A stretch of DNA of 64,000 nucleotides from JAHDHW01 sp965220465 (GCA_965220465.1 CBDCPZ010000023.1:1-64000); one strand, 5' to 3'; positions 50,027-60,259 are shown, counted from the first letter of the stretch. Program-made: numbers and translations. The notes: generated by a model from the sequence alone, not told the origin.

Positions 50027-50223
50027 GGTAGATATCAATTATTATATAAATTGATAAAGTGTAAAGCATTGATTAATAATTAATGACATATGAATATTTA
50101 GCAAACATTATTCCATTTTTTAATATTAAACTATTTTTAATAAATTAATTTTCATAAAAGACCTACCACATTTTAAAAAACAATTATATTAGCATAGAAT
50201 TGTCTTAACCATAATTACCTTCT

Positions 50224-51162
50224 GTGACTGATAATATCCAAACAACTTCAAATATTTTGATGGTTCGCCCGGCGAATTTTGGATTTAATGAGCAAACAGC
50301 CGTTAATAATGCTTTTCAAACATTAGATACTTCCCTTGATATTCACGAAATAAGTAAAAAAGCAATTGAAGAGTTTGATATATTTGTAAGCAAACTCAGA
50401 ATTGCCGGAGTTAATGTTGTAGTCGCAGAAGACTCGACGGATCCGGCCAAACCTGATTCTGTTTTTCCAAATAACTGGGTGACTTTCCATAATGACGGTA
50501 CTATCATTACTTATCCCATGTACGCGCCTGTTCGTCGTTTGGAAAGAAATGAAGCAATAATTGAACAGATTGCGGAGTACTTTGAAGTAAAAAAAAGACA
50601 GCATTTGGAGCATTTCGAGGATTCCAATCGTTATTTAGAGGGAACGGGGAGTATGATTCTTGATAGGGTCAATAAAATCGTGTATGCTTGTTTGAGTCCT
50701 CGTACTGATGATTTGTTGTTGGACAAATTTTGTGAATTAACAGCCTTTCGCAAAATGGTTTTTCATGCGGTTGATGAGAATGATCAGGATATTTACCATA
50801 CAAATGTGATGATGGCTTTGGGAGAAACTTTTGTAATCATTTGTTTGGAAACGATTAAAAATGATACAGAACGCAATAATTTAATCAATTGCTTTTCGAA
50901 AACAGGAAAAGAAGTTATTGAAATTTCATTGAAGCAAATGAAAGCCTTCGCCGGAAATATGCTGCAATTGAGAACCAATAAAAATGAAACACTATTAGTC
51001 ATGTCTGAACAAGCTTACCAATCGCTTGAATCGGACCAGATCGCAACTATAAAACGTCATACAAATATACTTTATAGTCCCATTGAAACAATCGAAACTT
51101 ATGGCGGAGGTAGTACCCGGTGCATGATGGCCGAGATTTTTCTACCGAGGTTAAGTAATTAA
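50224..51162 (+). CDS. Amidinotransferase-fold hydrolase, CtlX type
   Basis: The 312-residue cytosolic protein starts at GTG and belongs to the guanidino-group-modifying enzyme superfamily. It shows ILMVRPANFGFN, DSVFPNNWVTFHNDG, RYLEGTGSMILDR, YHTNVMMALGE and the catalytic Cys C300 in GGGSTRCMMAE. It is close to CtlX, which hydrolyses citrulline to ornithine. Arginine deiminase-like activity is the main alternative. Confidence 0.85.
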   Translation: MTDNIQTTSNILMVRPANFGFNEQTAVNNAFQTLDTSLDIHEISKKAIEEFDIFVSKLRIAGVNVVVAEDSTDPAKPDSVFPNNWVTFHNDGTIITYPMYAPVRRLERNEAIIEQIAEYFEVKKRQHLEHFEDSNRYLEGTGSMILDRVNKIVYACLSPRTDDLLLDKFCELTAFRKMVFHAVDENDQDIYHTNVMMALGETFVIICLETIKNDTERNNLINCFSKTGKEVIEISLKQMKAFAGNMLQLRTNKNETLLVMSEQAYQSLESDQIATIKRHTNILYSPIETIETYGGGSTRCMMAEIFLPRLSN

Positions 51163-51454
51163 GGAACATCCCATAATCGGTCAAAGAAGATTGTTGTAGT
51201 TTTAAAATATTTATTTGTTTGATTGCCTTTTGCAGTTAAACCAATTTCCCAAAACATATCAAAATTATTTTTTTGAAAGCTTTGTAAGATTTGCAAAGTA
51301 TGCATTTAAATTAAATGTGTTTATTTTTTAACAGAATTAAAGTGATTGATAGTGTTTACATACATTTAATATTATTTTAATAATGAACATAGCAGCAAAA
51401 CTAAAAAGGCTTTCTAAATTGCGTTCGATTTTTTTAACTTAAACTCCAATATTT

Positions 51455-54040
51455 ATGAAAAAGATCTTTACAACATTACTGTTCGGAGCTTTTGCTGTCT
51501 TTGTTTTTGCTCAAACAGGGACAGTTAGCGGAACAATCACGGATAATGACACGGGTGAATCAGTCATCGGTGCTACCGTTCTTATTAAAGGAACTACTAA
51601 CGGTACAATTACAGACTTAGATGGAACTTTTAAGATTGACGAAGTTGCTAGTGGTTCACAAACAGTTATTATTTCTTTTATTGGCTTTTCAACTCAGGAA
51701 ATTGAGGTACAAGTCACCAGTGGACAAGATGCCAGTTTAGGAGAAATAACTTTGTTGACCAGCGCTATTGGCCTTTCTGAAGTTAAGGTAATTGCTTCAG
51801 TAGCAATAAGTCGCAAAACTCCTGTCGCGGTTTCTACCATCAAGTCTGAAGCCATTGAAGCAAAAATTGGAAGCCAGGAGTTTCCGGAAATTTTAAAATC
51901 TACTCCTGGTGTGTATGCCACAAAATCAGGCGGAGGATTTGGAGATGGCAGAATCAATGTTAGAGGTTTTGATTCTGAAAATGTCGCTGTATTAATTAAC
52001 GGAGTCCCTGTTAACGATATGGAAAACGGCCGTGTATATTGGTCAAACTGGGCAGGTTTAACTGATGCGACAAGCCTTATGCAGGTACAAAGAGGTCTTG
52101 GAGCTTCAAAAGTTGCAGTACCATCGATTGGTGGAACGATTAATATCATTTCCAAAGCTTCCGAAATGGAAAAGGGTGGTTATGTTTATGCCGGAATCGG
52201 TAATGATGCCTATTCAAAAATTGGTTTTGGACTAAATTCCGGATTGACAGAAAATGGATGGGCTTTTAGTATTTCTGGTGCAAAAACCCAGGGAGATGGT
52301 TTCGTAGATGGGACTGAATTTCTTTCGTGGTCTTATTATATCAACATTGCTAAAAAAATCAATGATAAACATGAACTTACTCTAACAACCATTGGGGCAA
52401 AACAAAGACATGGACAAAGAGAGGAACAAAGCTCATTGGCTACTTATGAAACTGAAGCCAGTGGAATCCGCTACAACCCGGATTGGGGGTATAAAAATGG
52501 TCAGGTTACACATATTGAGGACAATTTCTATTATAAGCCTCAGACTAGTTTAAATCATTATTGGAATATTAATTCAACTACCTACTTGTCTACTGCGCTT
52601 TACATGTCCACCGGAACTGGTGGTGGCGGTGGAACTTCAGGAGATAATAAATTCAATAATCCCGATTATCGTCTTGACGGAGTCGTTGACCTGGATCGAA
52701 TTGTAAGAGAAAATCAGGCAGTGAAGGATTTTGGTTCGGAATCAATTCTCAGGGCTTCCCGAAATGACCATCAATGGTTTGGTTTACTTTCTTCTTTTAC
52801 CAAAGAGTTGGGAAACTTTTCACTTTTAGCTGGTCTTGACCTAAGATATTATAAAGGGGAACACTTCAGAGAAGTCACTGATTTGTTAGGTGGGAATTAT
52901 TATTTAGATGACAATAATGTAAACAATCCTGTTAATGCAGCAAAAATTGGGGACAAGTTCGATTACCATAATGATGGAATTGTTAACTGGGCTGGTGGAT
53001 TTTTGCAACTTGAATATAATCAAGACCAACTTGCGGCTTTCATTACACTCAATGCTTCGAATACAGGTTATGATAGAGTTGATTATTTTAATAATTACGA
53101 TTCAGATATAGACAATATGAAAAACTTAGATGAAGACGGAATGCCAGCTCCCCTAGCCAACCAGAAAGTAGGAACTTATAACTTTTTTGGATATGGTGCT
53201 AAAGGTGGAGCCAACTACAATCTTTCCGGCGCTCATAACCTTTTTGCCAACATTGGATATTTTGAAAAAGCACCAGGTTTTGATGCCGTTTTTCCTAATT
53301 TTGTAAATGAGGATCCTAACACTAATGCAGAAAACCAGAAAATATTAAGCTTTGAGCTTGGTTATGGTTTGAGAACAAGAAACTTTACTGCAAATATAAA
53401 TCTATACCGCACAGAATGGAAAGACAGAACGTATACAGACTTCTTTACCGGCGAAAATGAAGAAGAATTAGTAGCTAATATTTTAGGAGTTGATGCTTTG
53501 CACCAAGGAATTGAAATTGATATGGTTTGGAGAGCAAGCCGTAAATTGACTTTAACCGGTATGGCATCTTTCGGCGACTGGACATGGCAAAATGATATTG
53601 AGAACCTAGGCATTTTTGATGGAAACGTAAAAGTTGATAGTGTAAATGCATTCATTGCCGGTCTTCATGTTGGAGATGCCGCTCAAACTACCGTAGCTGT
53701 AGGCCTCTCTTATAAGTTAATGCCTGATCTGAGAGTCTCGATCGACTATAATTATTATGACAGGCTTTTTGCTAATTATGACCCAATCGATCGCAGTGAT
53801 GAGTTAGATCGTGGCGCTGAAGCATGGCAGATTCCGGCATTTGGTACGTTTGACTTGAATATTGCTTATGACTTCAGGATTGGGGGATTAAATACATCAT
53901 TATATGGCAATGTTTATAATCTCTTCGATGAGAAATATGTTATGGATGCTCAGGATGGATCCGGACACGATGCTGCTTCTGCCAGAGTTTATTATGGCTA
54001 CGGAGTTACCTGGAATTTGGGAGCTAAAATTAGATTTTAA
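51455..54040 (+). CDS. TonB-dependent outer-membrane receptor (SusC-like)
   Basis: The 861-residue protein has a signal peptide (ending VFAQ) and a carboxypeptidase-regulatory-like domain (residues about 23-95: GTVSGTITDNDTGESVIGATV). The TonB plug (about 110-230) contains ILKSTPGVYATKSGGGFGDGRINVRGFDSENVAVLINGVPVND and IGGTINIIS. A 22-strand barrel ends in WNLGAKIRF with a C-terminal Phe. It imports a large substrate across the outer membrane with TonB energy. It lies 21 bp upstream of a repeat lipoprotein, probably its partner, and is followed by a secreted cupredoxin-domain protein. Confidence 0.93.
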   Translation: MKKIFTTLLFGAFAVFVFAQTGTVSGTITDNDTGESVIGATVLIKGTTNGTITDLDGTFKIDEVASGSQTVIISFIGFSTQEIEVQVTSGQDASLGEITLLTSAIGLSEVKVIASVAISRKTPVAVSTIKSEAIEAKIGSQEFPEILKSTPGVYATKSGGGFGDGRINVRGFDSENVAVLINGVPVNDMENGRVYWSNWAGLTDATSLMQVQRGLGASKVAVPSIGGTINIISKASEMEKGGYVYAGIGNDAYSKIGFGLNSGLTENGWAFSISGAKTQGDGFVDGTEFLSWSYYINIAKKINDKHELTLTTIGAKQRHGQREEQSSLATYETEASGIRYNPDWGYKNGQVTHIEDNFYYKPQTSLNHYWNINSTTYLSTALYMSTGTGGGGGTSGDNKFNNPDYRLDGVVDLDRIVRENQAVKDFGSESILRASRNDHQWFGLLSSFTKELGNFSLLAGLDLRYYKGEHFREVTDLLGGNYYLDDNNVNNPVNAAKIGDKFDYHNDGIVNWAGGFLQLEYNQDQLAAFITLNASNTGYDRVDYFNNYDSDIDNMKNLDEDGMPAPLANQKVGTYNFFGYGAKGGANYNLSGAHNLFANIGYFEKAPGFDAVFPNFVNEDPNTNAENQKILSFELGYGLRTRNFTANINLYRTEWKDRTYTDFFTGENEEELVANILGVDALHQGIEIDMVWRASRKLTLTGMASFGDWTWQNDIENLGIFDGNVKVDSVNAFIAGLHVGDAAQTTVAVGLSYKLMPDLRVSIDYNYYDRLFANYDPIDRSDELDRGAEAWQIPAFGTFDLNIAYDFRIGGLNTSLYGNVYNLFDEKYVMDAQDGSGHDAASARVYYGYGVTWNLGAKIRF

Positions 54041-54061
54041 ATTAAAAAACAATTTTAAATT

Positions 54062-55147
54062 ATGAAATATTTAAATATTTTTTCAATCATTTTTGTCGTA
54101 TTATTTTTACATGCCTGCAACCAGATGGAGGATGATATAAACGTTTTGGATATACCAACCACTGTAGCTGCAGATATTGACTTTACACTTACTGATGATG
54201 ACTACGATTTTGTAGATAAGATTTATGGTAGCTTTGATAGTGAAGATGAAGCTAAGGAGCTCATTCCGGATATCTTGACAGAAAATTACCCTCAGTTTGG
54301 CAGTGGGTCTTCCGCTTTGGTAAATTATGACCTTTATGACCCCATCCGGCTCAATCAAGAGCTTGATATTGAGCTAACAGCTCAGGACTATGACGATTTG
54401 GGGCAAACTTTTGGTACATTAAGTAGCGAAGGAGATATCATCGAAGCAGTTGAATTTAAACACCCTGATCAAGAAGCGAATGATGTTGTTACTTTAACTT
54501 ATGAATGGTACTGCGGCGGTTGCCCCGACGAAGGTACACAAACAAGTAAAGTAACCTATTACGAAAACATATGGTATGTAGCCTATGTACCTACGGCTGA
54601 AGATTATACTTTTATGGGGCAAAGCTATCCTAATTTTGACAGTAGAACCACAGCCCGGAATAATATAGCCAAAATACTTGGCGTAAAATACTTGTTTGAT
54701 GATGCAGGTACGATCAGAACTTCTGTTTTTGCTTATTATAATGGAAGTGGTGTGGAGGATTTTATGGCAGTATTTCAATTTGACGGAGAAGCATGGCAAC
54801 CTTTCCAGGATGTAGTGCAACGATCACTTCAATTGGGACATGATGGTAAAACTTGGGTTCCGGACAATACCATAAAGTATTTCCTTACTGCAGAAGATTA
54901 TGATGCTATAGTTGTGGCTACTGCAACCTCAAATCCCGCAGGCTCTTCCAATTTGGCTACTTACGGAAACTTTAATCTTTCTAATTGGGACGATGATCAA
55001 ATAATGGATGCTATCGGAAATAGATTGCTCGAAATCTTTCCTCAAGTAGAAGGACAGAAATACCTGGTATCTTATGATACCTATCCTGAAGGAGGCAAAA
55101 CCATGCATCTAATCCTTCAAAGCGGTGCCTATGAGAAAGTTAAATAA
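54062..55147 (+). CDS. Four-repeat lipoprotein paired with the TonB receptor
   Basis: The 361-residue protein has lipobox HAC (Cys19). Four copies of a short motif are visible: LTDDDYDF (43-50), LTAQDYDD (105-112), PTAEDYTF (177-184) and LTAEDYDA (275-282). Each leads a segment of about 60-90 residues that continues with a G-[ST]-[FL] or NFD turn and an A...I..IL/LL/LEI helix. There is no SusD TPR signature, so it is not an ordinary SusD. Its position 21 bp after the receptor suggests a surface substrate-binding lipoprotein. I do not recognise the family. Confidence 0.78.
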   Translation: MKYLNIFSIIFVVLFLHACNQMEDDINVLDIPTTVAADIDFTLTDDDYDFVDKIYGSFDSEDEAKELIPDILTENYPQFGSGSSALVNYDLYDPIRLNQELDIELTAQDYDDLGQTFGTLSSEGDIIEAVEFKHPDQEANDVVTLTYEWYCGGCPDEGTQTSKVTYYENIWYVAYVPTAEDYTFMGQSYPNFDSRTTARNNIAKILGVKYLFDDAGTIRTSVFAYYNGSGVEDFMAVFQFDGEAWQPFQDVVQRSLQLGHDGKTWVPDNTIKYFLTAEDYDAIVVATATSNPAGSSNLATYGNFNLSNWDDDQIMDAIGNRLLEIFPQVEGQKYLVSYDTYPEGGKTMHLILQSGAYEKVK

Positions 55148-55171
55148 AATAATTAATTCTTAAAGTAATAG

Positions 55172-55208
55172 AAAGCCATTCTGGAAAATTCAGAGTGGCT
55201 TTTTCTTT
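55172..55208 (+). terminator. Terminator after the TonB receptor/lipoprotein operon
   Basis: agccattctg (55174-55183) pairs with cagagtggct (55191-55200), with one mismatch, followed by a T-rich tail. It lies 25 bp after the lipoprotein stop. Confidence 0.8.
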
Positions 55209-55327
55209 TTCAACTTTGTGCATTTCCGCTAATTTTTTACAAAATCCTGTTTAAATTTCAAATAACCATATTATCAATTATTTTTGTGCTTACAGTCAAT
55301 TTATTTCCTATTTAAAAACAAAAGCAA

Positions 55328-57364
55328 ATGAAAAAATTACTTTACACTTTTCTATTTACCGGTATTTTATGTTCAACATTGACCGCTCAGGTTTTTGTAA
55401 CCGCGCAAGGAGTTAGTTTCACACCAGCTGATATCACTATTAATGTTGGTGAAACGGTTCAATGGGACAATAATGCCGGATTTCATAATGTAAATGGCTC
55501 GCTAGCAACTTTTCCTGGAAATCCCGAGGGTTTTTTAAGCGGCGATCCAGCAACAGCACCATGGACTTTTTCTCATACTTTTACAATCGCAGGATCTTAT
55601 GACTACCAGTGCGATTTACATTTTGGTTCCGGAATGGTGGGGACGATTACCGTTGAGGCTCCGGTTTTAACAAACGCACTGTTAATTGCAGGTGTTTTTG
55701 ACGCACAACCCGCAGCAGCAGGAGCAAAAGGGATAGAACTTTTTGCCGTTGAAGATGTAGCCGACCTTAGTGTTTTTGGATTGGGATCTGCCAATAATGG
55801 AGGTGGAACAGATGGCCAGGAATTTACTTTTCCTGCTGTTTCAGTATCTGCAGGAGATTGTTTTTATGTTACAGACGATTCCACGAAATTTGCAGACTTT
55901 TTTGGATTTAACGCCGATTTTGTAGAAGGCTCCGGTTCTGCTACTGCTACGGGAATCAATGGTGATGATGCAGTCGAATTGTTTGAAAATGGAGTTGTCA
56001 TCGATGTTCTTGGTGACATTAATATGGATGGTTCGGGTGAACCATGGGACCATCTCGATGGTTGGGCTTATCGCAAAAATGCCACAGGACCAGACGGATC
56101 TACATTTGTGCTTGCGAATTGGAATTTTAGTGGTGTTGATGGTTTAGACGGTGCAGCGACTAATGCAGAAGCACCTGTGCCTTATCCAAACTGTACCTAT
56201 TCTTTGGTCCCTCCAATGTTTATTAATGCAAATGACGATTTTGCCGAAGGAGAAATTAATGAGACCATCAATATTGATGTCTTATCCAATGACGATTTAC
56301 CAAACGGTTATGAAACAATAACAATCGAAAACGATGTTGTTTCTGGAACAACAACAATTGAAGTCGATGGTAGTATCAACTATACTCCCGAAATGGATTT
56401 CTGTGGTGACGATAGCTTCACTTATATCGTTTGCGATCTTACCTTATGTGATACAGCAACTGTTTCGATTACCATTAATTGCCCAATAACTTATCCTCAA
56501 TATACGATCGGTGAGGTTACAATAAATGATGCAAATGGCGTTTCAGATTCAATTAATGTGACTTGTGAGCTTACCGGAATTATTTATGGGGTAAATCAAC
56601 GACCAAGTGGATTGCAATATACCTTAATTGATAAAAACAATGCTGATGATGGAATTAACTTGTTTAGCTTTAATAATGATTGGAATATAACGCTAACGGA
56701 AGGTGATGAGGTGATTGTTCGAGGCGTTATTGACCAGTTCAATGGTTTAACTGAAATCATTCCGGATACTATTTGGAGTGTTTCTTCAGGCAATGCATTG
56801 CACGATCCGGCGGTGGTAACTTCACTCTCAGAAGATACAGAATCGAAACTTATTAGATTTGAAAACATGACATTTGTTGATGTTGCTACGGATTGGACAG
56901 GCTCTGGTTCTGGATTTGATGTCAGAATAACGGACGGGACGAACGAGTTTAATTTGCGGATCGATAACGATGTTGATTTGTACAGCATGCCAGCGCCAAC
57001 CTTTACCACATTTAATGCAACAGGACTTGGAGGCCAGTTTGATTCGTCCTCGCCTTATGATGAAGGATACCAAATTTTGCCAAGATATATGGAAGATCTT
57101 GATGAAGTAGTTAGCGTGGTTGATCCTGAGATTGGAAATTATATTGAATTTTTCCCTAATCCGGTTACAGACGTTTTAAACATTAAGAGTGATATAAATA
57201 TCGACGTGATTCAAATTTCAAATGTTTTAGGCCAGAAAGTGATGACTTTAATAAAGCCGGAAAGCTCTGAAGAGTTGAATGTAAGTGACTTGTCTCCAGG
57301 TATTTATGTGATCACTTTTGTAAATCAAGATCGAATTTGGTCTTCAGAATTTGTGAAACAATAG
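55328..57364 (+). CDS. Secreted multidomain cupredoxin protein with T9SS domain
   Basis: The 678-residue protein has a signal peptide (ending LTAQ). A plastocyanin-like domain (about 21-110) has type 1 copper ligands H53, C95, H98 and M103 (DYQCDLHFGSGMVG). A lamin-tail-like domain follows (about 113-290), then a cadherin/Big_9-type repeat (about 295-385: NIDVLSNDDLPNG). An OB-like domain (about 390-560) starts YTIGEVTIND. The type A sorting domain (about 600-678) starts FFPNPVTDVLNI. It lies 180 bp after a terminator, so it may be separately transcribed from the TonB pair. It probably binds copper at the surface. Confidence 0.85.
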   Translation: MKKLLYTFLFTGILCSTLTAQVFVTAQGVSFTPADITINVGETVQWDNNAGFHNVNGSLATFPGNPEGFLSGDPATAPWTFSHTFTIAGSYDYQCDLHFGSGMVGTITVEAPVLTNALLIAGVFDAQPAAAGAKGIELFAVEDVADLSVFGLGSANNGGGTDGQEFTFPAVSVSAGDCFYVTDDSTKFADFFGFNADFVEGSGSATATGINGDDAVELFENGVVIDVLGDINMDGSGEPWDHLDGWAYRKNATGPDGSTFVLANWNFSGVDGLDGAATNAEAPVPYPNCTYSLVPPMFINANDDFAEGEINETINIDVLSNDDLPNGYETITIENDVVSGTTTIEVDGSINYTPEMDFCGDDSFTYIVCDLTLCDTATVSITINCPITYPQYTIGEVTINDANGVSDSINVTCELTGIIYGVNQRPSGLQYTLIDKNNADDGINLFSFNNDWNITLTEGDEVIVRGVIDQFNGLTEIIPDTIWSVSSGNALHDPAVVTSLSEDTESKLIRFENMTFVDVATDWTGSGSGFDVRITDGTNEFNLRIDNDVDLYSMPAPTFTTFNATGLGGQFDSSSPYDEGYQILPRYMEDLDEVVSVVDPEIGNYIEFFPNPVTDVLNIKSDINIDVIQISNVLGQKVMTLIKPESSEELNVSDLSPGIYVITFVNQDRIWSSEFVKQ

Positions 57365-57417
57365 TTTGAATTTGAAAAAAGTTTTTGATTTACAAAAGCT
57401 TTAAAAATTAAGAATAT

Positions 57418-57451
57418 CAATGTCCTGAAAGTGTTTACTTTTGGGACATTG
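57418..57451 (+). terminator. Terminator after the cupredoxin gene
   Basis: caatgtcc (57418-57425) pairs with ggacattg (57444-57451), with a further aaagt/acttt stem inside, and a ttttatacc tail. Confidence 0.75.
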
Positions 57452-57467
57452 TTTTATACCGAAAATT

Positions 57468-58238
57468 ATGAAAGCCAAAATTGGAATTGCACTGAGTGGG
57501 GGAGGAGCAAGAGGAATTGCTCACATTGGCGTTTTAAAAGCCCTTGAAGAAAACAGTATTTTTCCTGATGTGATTTCTGGGGCAAGTGCCGGATCGATTG
57601 TTGGCAGTTTGTATGCGTCAGGCAAAAAGCCATTGGATATTTTAAAGTTTGTTGAAAAAAGCAAAATTTATAAAACGGTCAAATTTGGAATGCCATTGAA
57701 GGGCTTGACCGATCTTTCTTACCTTTCCGAGTTGTTATCCGAAAATATAAAAGATGATCGTTTTGAGTCGCTTTCCAAACAACTTTTTATTGCGGTTTCA
57801 AATCTGAATAGTGGCGAAGTAGAAATTATTAGCAAGGGCAAACTCTTTGATGTTGTGGCTGCATCTTCTTCAATCCCTTTGGTCTTTAAGCCGGTTCTGG
57901 TCAATGGACAGTACTATGTTGATGGAGGCTTGATGAATAATTTACCGGCAGAATGTATTCGCGAAAGGGTAGAATGTTTGATTGGTGTAAATGTAATGCC
58001 AATTATTAAAAATGAAAAAGACGATTTTCAAAACATGCTCCGTATTGGAGGCAGAATGTTTGAAATGTCAATCTGGACGAACACAAAACCGAGTTTAGAA
58101 ATTTGCGATATCGTGATTGAACCAAAAGGTTTAGCTGATTATAATATTTTCAGTTTTAATAAATTTAATGAACTGTATGAAATCGGATACAAAGCTACGA
58201 TGGACACAATGCCACAAATTAAAAGCCAGCTTGCTTAA
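57468..58238 (+). CDS. Patatin-like phospholipase
   Basis: I use the ATG at 57468 (MKAKIGIALSGGG) rather than the upstream TTG at 57441. The 256-residue enzyme of the patatin/RssA family shows the oxyanion loop SGGGARG, nucleophile GASAGS, and a DGG block (YYVDGGLMNNLP) with the catalytic Asp. It hydrolyses phospholipid acyl esters, probably in the cytosol or at the inner membrane. Its stop overlaps the stop of the convergent phosphoribosyltransferase by 4 bp. Confidence 0.93.
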   Translation: MKAKIGIALSGGGARGIAHIGVLKALEENSIFPDVISGASAGSIVGSLYASGKKPLDILKFVEKSKIYKTVKFGMPLKGLTDLSYLSELLSENIKDDRFESLSKQLFIAVSNLNSGEVEIISKGKLFDVVAASSSIPLVFKPVLVNGQYYVDGGLMNNLPAECIRERVECLIGVNVMPIIKNEKDDFQNMLRIGGRMFEMSIWTNTKPSLEICDIVIEPKGLADYNIFSFNKFNELYEIGYKATMDTMPQIKSQLA

Positions 58239-58735
58239 GTCAAAAAAACGGCTTCTTCTTCAACATCAAGGATGTGGACGTCAATATTTTCGTGAAGAGT
58301 AGTCGCAAGTGAAAGTCCTTTATAATCCACTTTGATAGGGAAAGATTTGTGTTGGCGATCTACTAAAACTGCAACTTCGACTTTTTTTGGAAGGATATTT
58401 AGCAACGGTTTTATCGCATAAAAAATGGTTCGGCCAGTATTGGCGACATCATCAACAATTATGATGGCCTTATTTTCAAGTTGTTCTAACGGTAAGCCAA
58501 TGATTACTTCTGTTTTCAGTGGGGCAGCCGGGCTGAGTTGAATACGTGTCAGGATAAATTTAATATCCGATATTTTTTTTAATTGCTTGTGAATCATTTT
58601 GGCGAAACCCATACCATTGTTATTTATTCCGGCTAAAATGATCTCTTTTTCACCAAAATTATTTTCCAATATTTGGATGGCAAGACGTTTTATCTTTTGC
58701 TTGATTTGTCGCTCGTCAAGAAGTTTTAGGCCCAT
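58235..58735 (-). CDS. PyrR-like phosphoribosyltransferase
   Basis: The start chosen is the ATG at 58733-58735 (MGLKLLDERQIKQKI), giving 166 residues. The longer frame adds 34 non-homologous residues. The PRPP loop is IIIVDDVANTGRT, with an upstream LAGINNNGMGFAK and the VDRQHKSFPIKVDY region typical of PyrR/hypoxanthine-type enzymes. It could be a uracil phosphoribosyltransferase/regulator or a broader purine enzyme. No pyr gene is adjacent to decide. Confidence 0.82.
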   Translation of the reverse strand: MGLKLLDERQIKQKIKRLAIQILENNFGEKEIILAGINNNGMGFAKMIHKQLKKISDIKFILTRIQLSPAAPLKTEVIIGLPLEQLENKAIIIVDDVANTGRTIFYAIKPLLNILPKKVEVAVLVDRQHKSFPIKVDYKGLSLATTLHENIDVHILDVEEEAVFLT

Positions 58736-58865
58736 TAGTATAAAATCAAAAGAATTAAAAAATATTGGCAATGAATGAAAATAGGTACGCATTATTTTTC
58801 TAAATGCGGCTTTACATTGTATTTTTAACGAAATCAAAAATAGCTAAAAACCTGATCCTTGCCTT

Positions 58866-60248
58866 ATGATTCAACAAATAATTTTTTCGGTAGTCACTAT
58901 CTCAGCAATGGCCTATGGCTTTCGCCAGTTTATGCGGATACGTCGAAATATTCTTCTCGGTAAAGATGAAAAAATCGACGACAATGAAGGGCAACGATGG
59001 AAGAATGTTTTTTTGATTGCTTTCGGGCAGAAAAAAATGTTTAAAAGATGGATTCCAGCTATTTTTCATTTTTTCATTTATGCTGCATTTCTATTAACTC
59101 AAATCGAATTAATCGAGATATTAATTGACGGATTTTTTGGAATTCATCGGTTCTTTGCTCCGCATTTAGGCTGGTTTTATACTTTTCTGATCAGCTTTGT
59201 TGAAATCCTTTCTGTATTGGCATTTGTGGCGACTTTTGTTTTTCTTGCCAGAAGAAACCTTTTAAAAGTACCTCGCTTTCATATGGCTGAAATGACCTGG
59301 TGGCCAAAGCTCGATGGTAATTTAATTCTCCTGGGAGAACTAGCTTTGTTGATTGGGATTTTTTCCATGAATGGTGCTGATACTGTTTTACAGCAGATGG
59401 ATCCACAACATTATCCTGATACCGGAGCTTTGGCGATTAGTGGTTTTGTGGGGCCTGCAATATTTGGTGGCTTGAATGAAGGTCTACTGATAATTATTGA
59501 ACGCTTTGGTTGGTGGTTGCATATTTTGGTTGTTTTTGCTTTTTTAAACTATTTGCCACACTCCAAGCATTTACATATTCTACTTGCTTTTCCAAATACT
59601 TTTTACGCGAAATTGACTCCAAAAGGTGAAATGGAAAATATGCCTGAAGTCATGAATGAAGTAAAATCCATGATGGGTTTGACAGAAGAAAATAACGAAG
59701 CAGCAATGGAGGAAGAGCTTCCTGAATTTGGTGCCAACGATATTTTCTCTTTAAGCTGGAAAAATCTTTTGGATGCTTATACTTGTACGGAATGTGGACG
59801 TTGTACTTCCGTTTGTCCGGCGAATATCACCGGCAAAAAACTGTCTCCACGAAAGATTATGATGGACATTCGGGACCGAACAGAGGAGATTGGTAAAAAT
59901 CTTGATACCAACCACCAAAAATTTATCAAAGAAGAATTGCGTAATGAAAGCGTCAAATTGACCAAGGAAAATTATGATGATGGAAAATCGCTTTTTGATT
60001 ATATCAGCCCGGAAGAATTGCACGCCTGTACCACCTGCAATGCCTGTGTGGAAGCTTGTCCGGTTTTAATTAATCCTTTGGATCCTATTTTAAAAATGCG
60101 TCGCTATGAAATATTAACACAGTCTGCCGGACCAGCTGATTGGGTTCCGATGTTTACAAGTATCGAAAATAGCGGATCAGTTTGGCAGGTTCCGGATGAA
60201 CGAGACAAATGGGCAAAGGATGCTTTAGAAAGTAATTCACAAAATTAA
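58866..60248 (+). CDS. Membrane-bound 4Fe-4S electron-transfer protein (HdrC/GlpC-like)
   Basis: The 460-residue protein has about five N-terminal membrane helices (residues 1-20, about 57-80, 95-125, 150-170 and 205-225). A cytosolic domain follows with two [4Fe-4S] ferredoxin-type motifs: CTECGRCTSVCP (about 306-317) and CTTCNACVEACP (about 388-399). It should carry electrons between a soluble partner and the quinone pool. Its usual partner, a CCG-domain Fe-S protein, lies 2.5 kb downstream at 62722, separated by two secreted-protein genes in the same direction. Confidence 0.9.
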   Translation: MIQQIIFSVVTISAMAYGFRQFMRIRRNILLGKDEKIDDNEGQRWKNVFLIAFGQKKMFKRWIPAIFHFFIYAAFLLTQIELIEILIDGFFGIHRFFAPHLGWFYTFLISFVEILSVLAFVATFVFLARRNLLKVPRFHMAEMTWWPKLDGNLILLGELALLIGIFSMNGADTVLQQMDPQHYPDTGALAISGFVGPAIFGGLNEGLLIIIERFGWWLHILVVFAFLNYLPHSKHLHILLAFPNTFYAKLTPKGEMENMPEVMNEVKSMMGLTEENNEAAMEEELPEFGANDIFSLSWKNLLDAYTCTECGRCTSVCPANITGKKLSPRKIMMDIRDRTEEIGKNLDTNHQKFIKEELRNESVKLTKENYDDGKSLFDYISPEELHACTTCNACVEACPVLINPLDPILKMRRYEILTQSAGPADWVPMFTSIENSGSVWQVPDERDKWAKDALESNSQN

Positions 60249-60259
60249 AAAATATAACT

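Noticed and set aside
51694..52155. 153-codon minus-strand ORF inside the TonB receptor
   Set aside because: It lies fully inside the SusC-like coding sequence and reads as its antisense shadow.
58735..58837. Longer N-terminus of the phosphoribosyltransferase
   Set aside because: The additional 34 residues do not resemble the family, and the ATG at 58733-58735 starts at the expected point.
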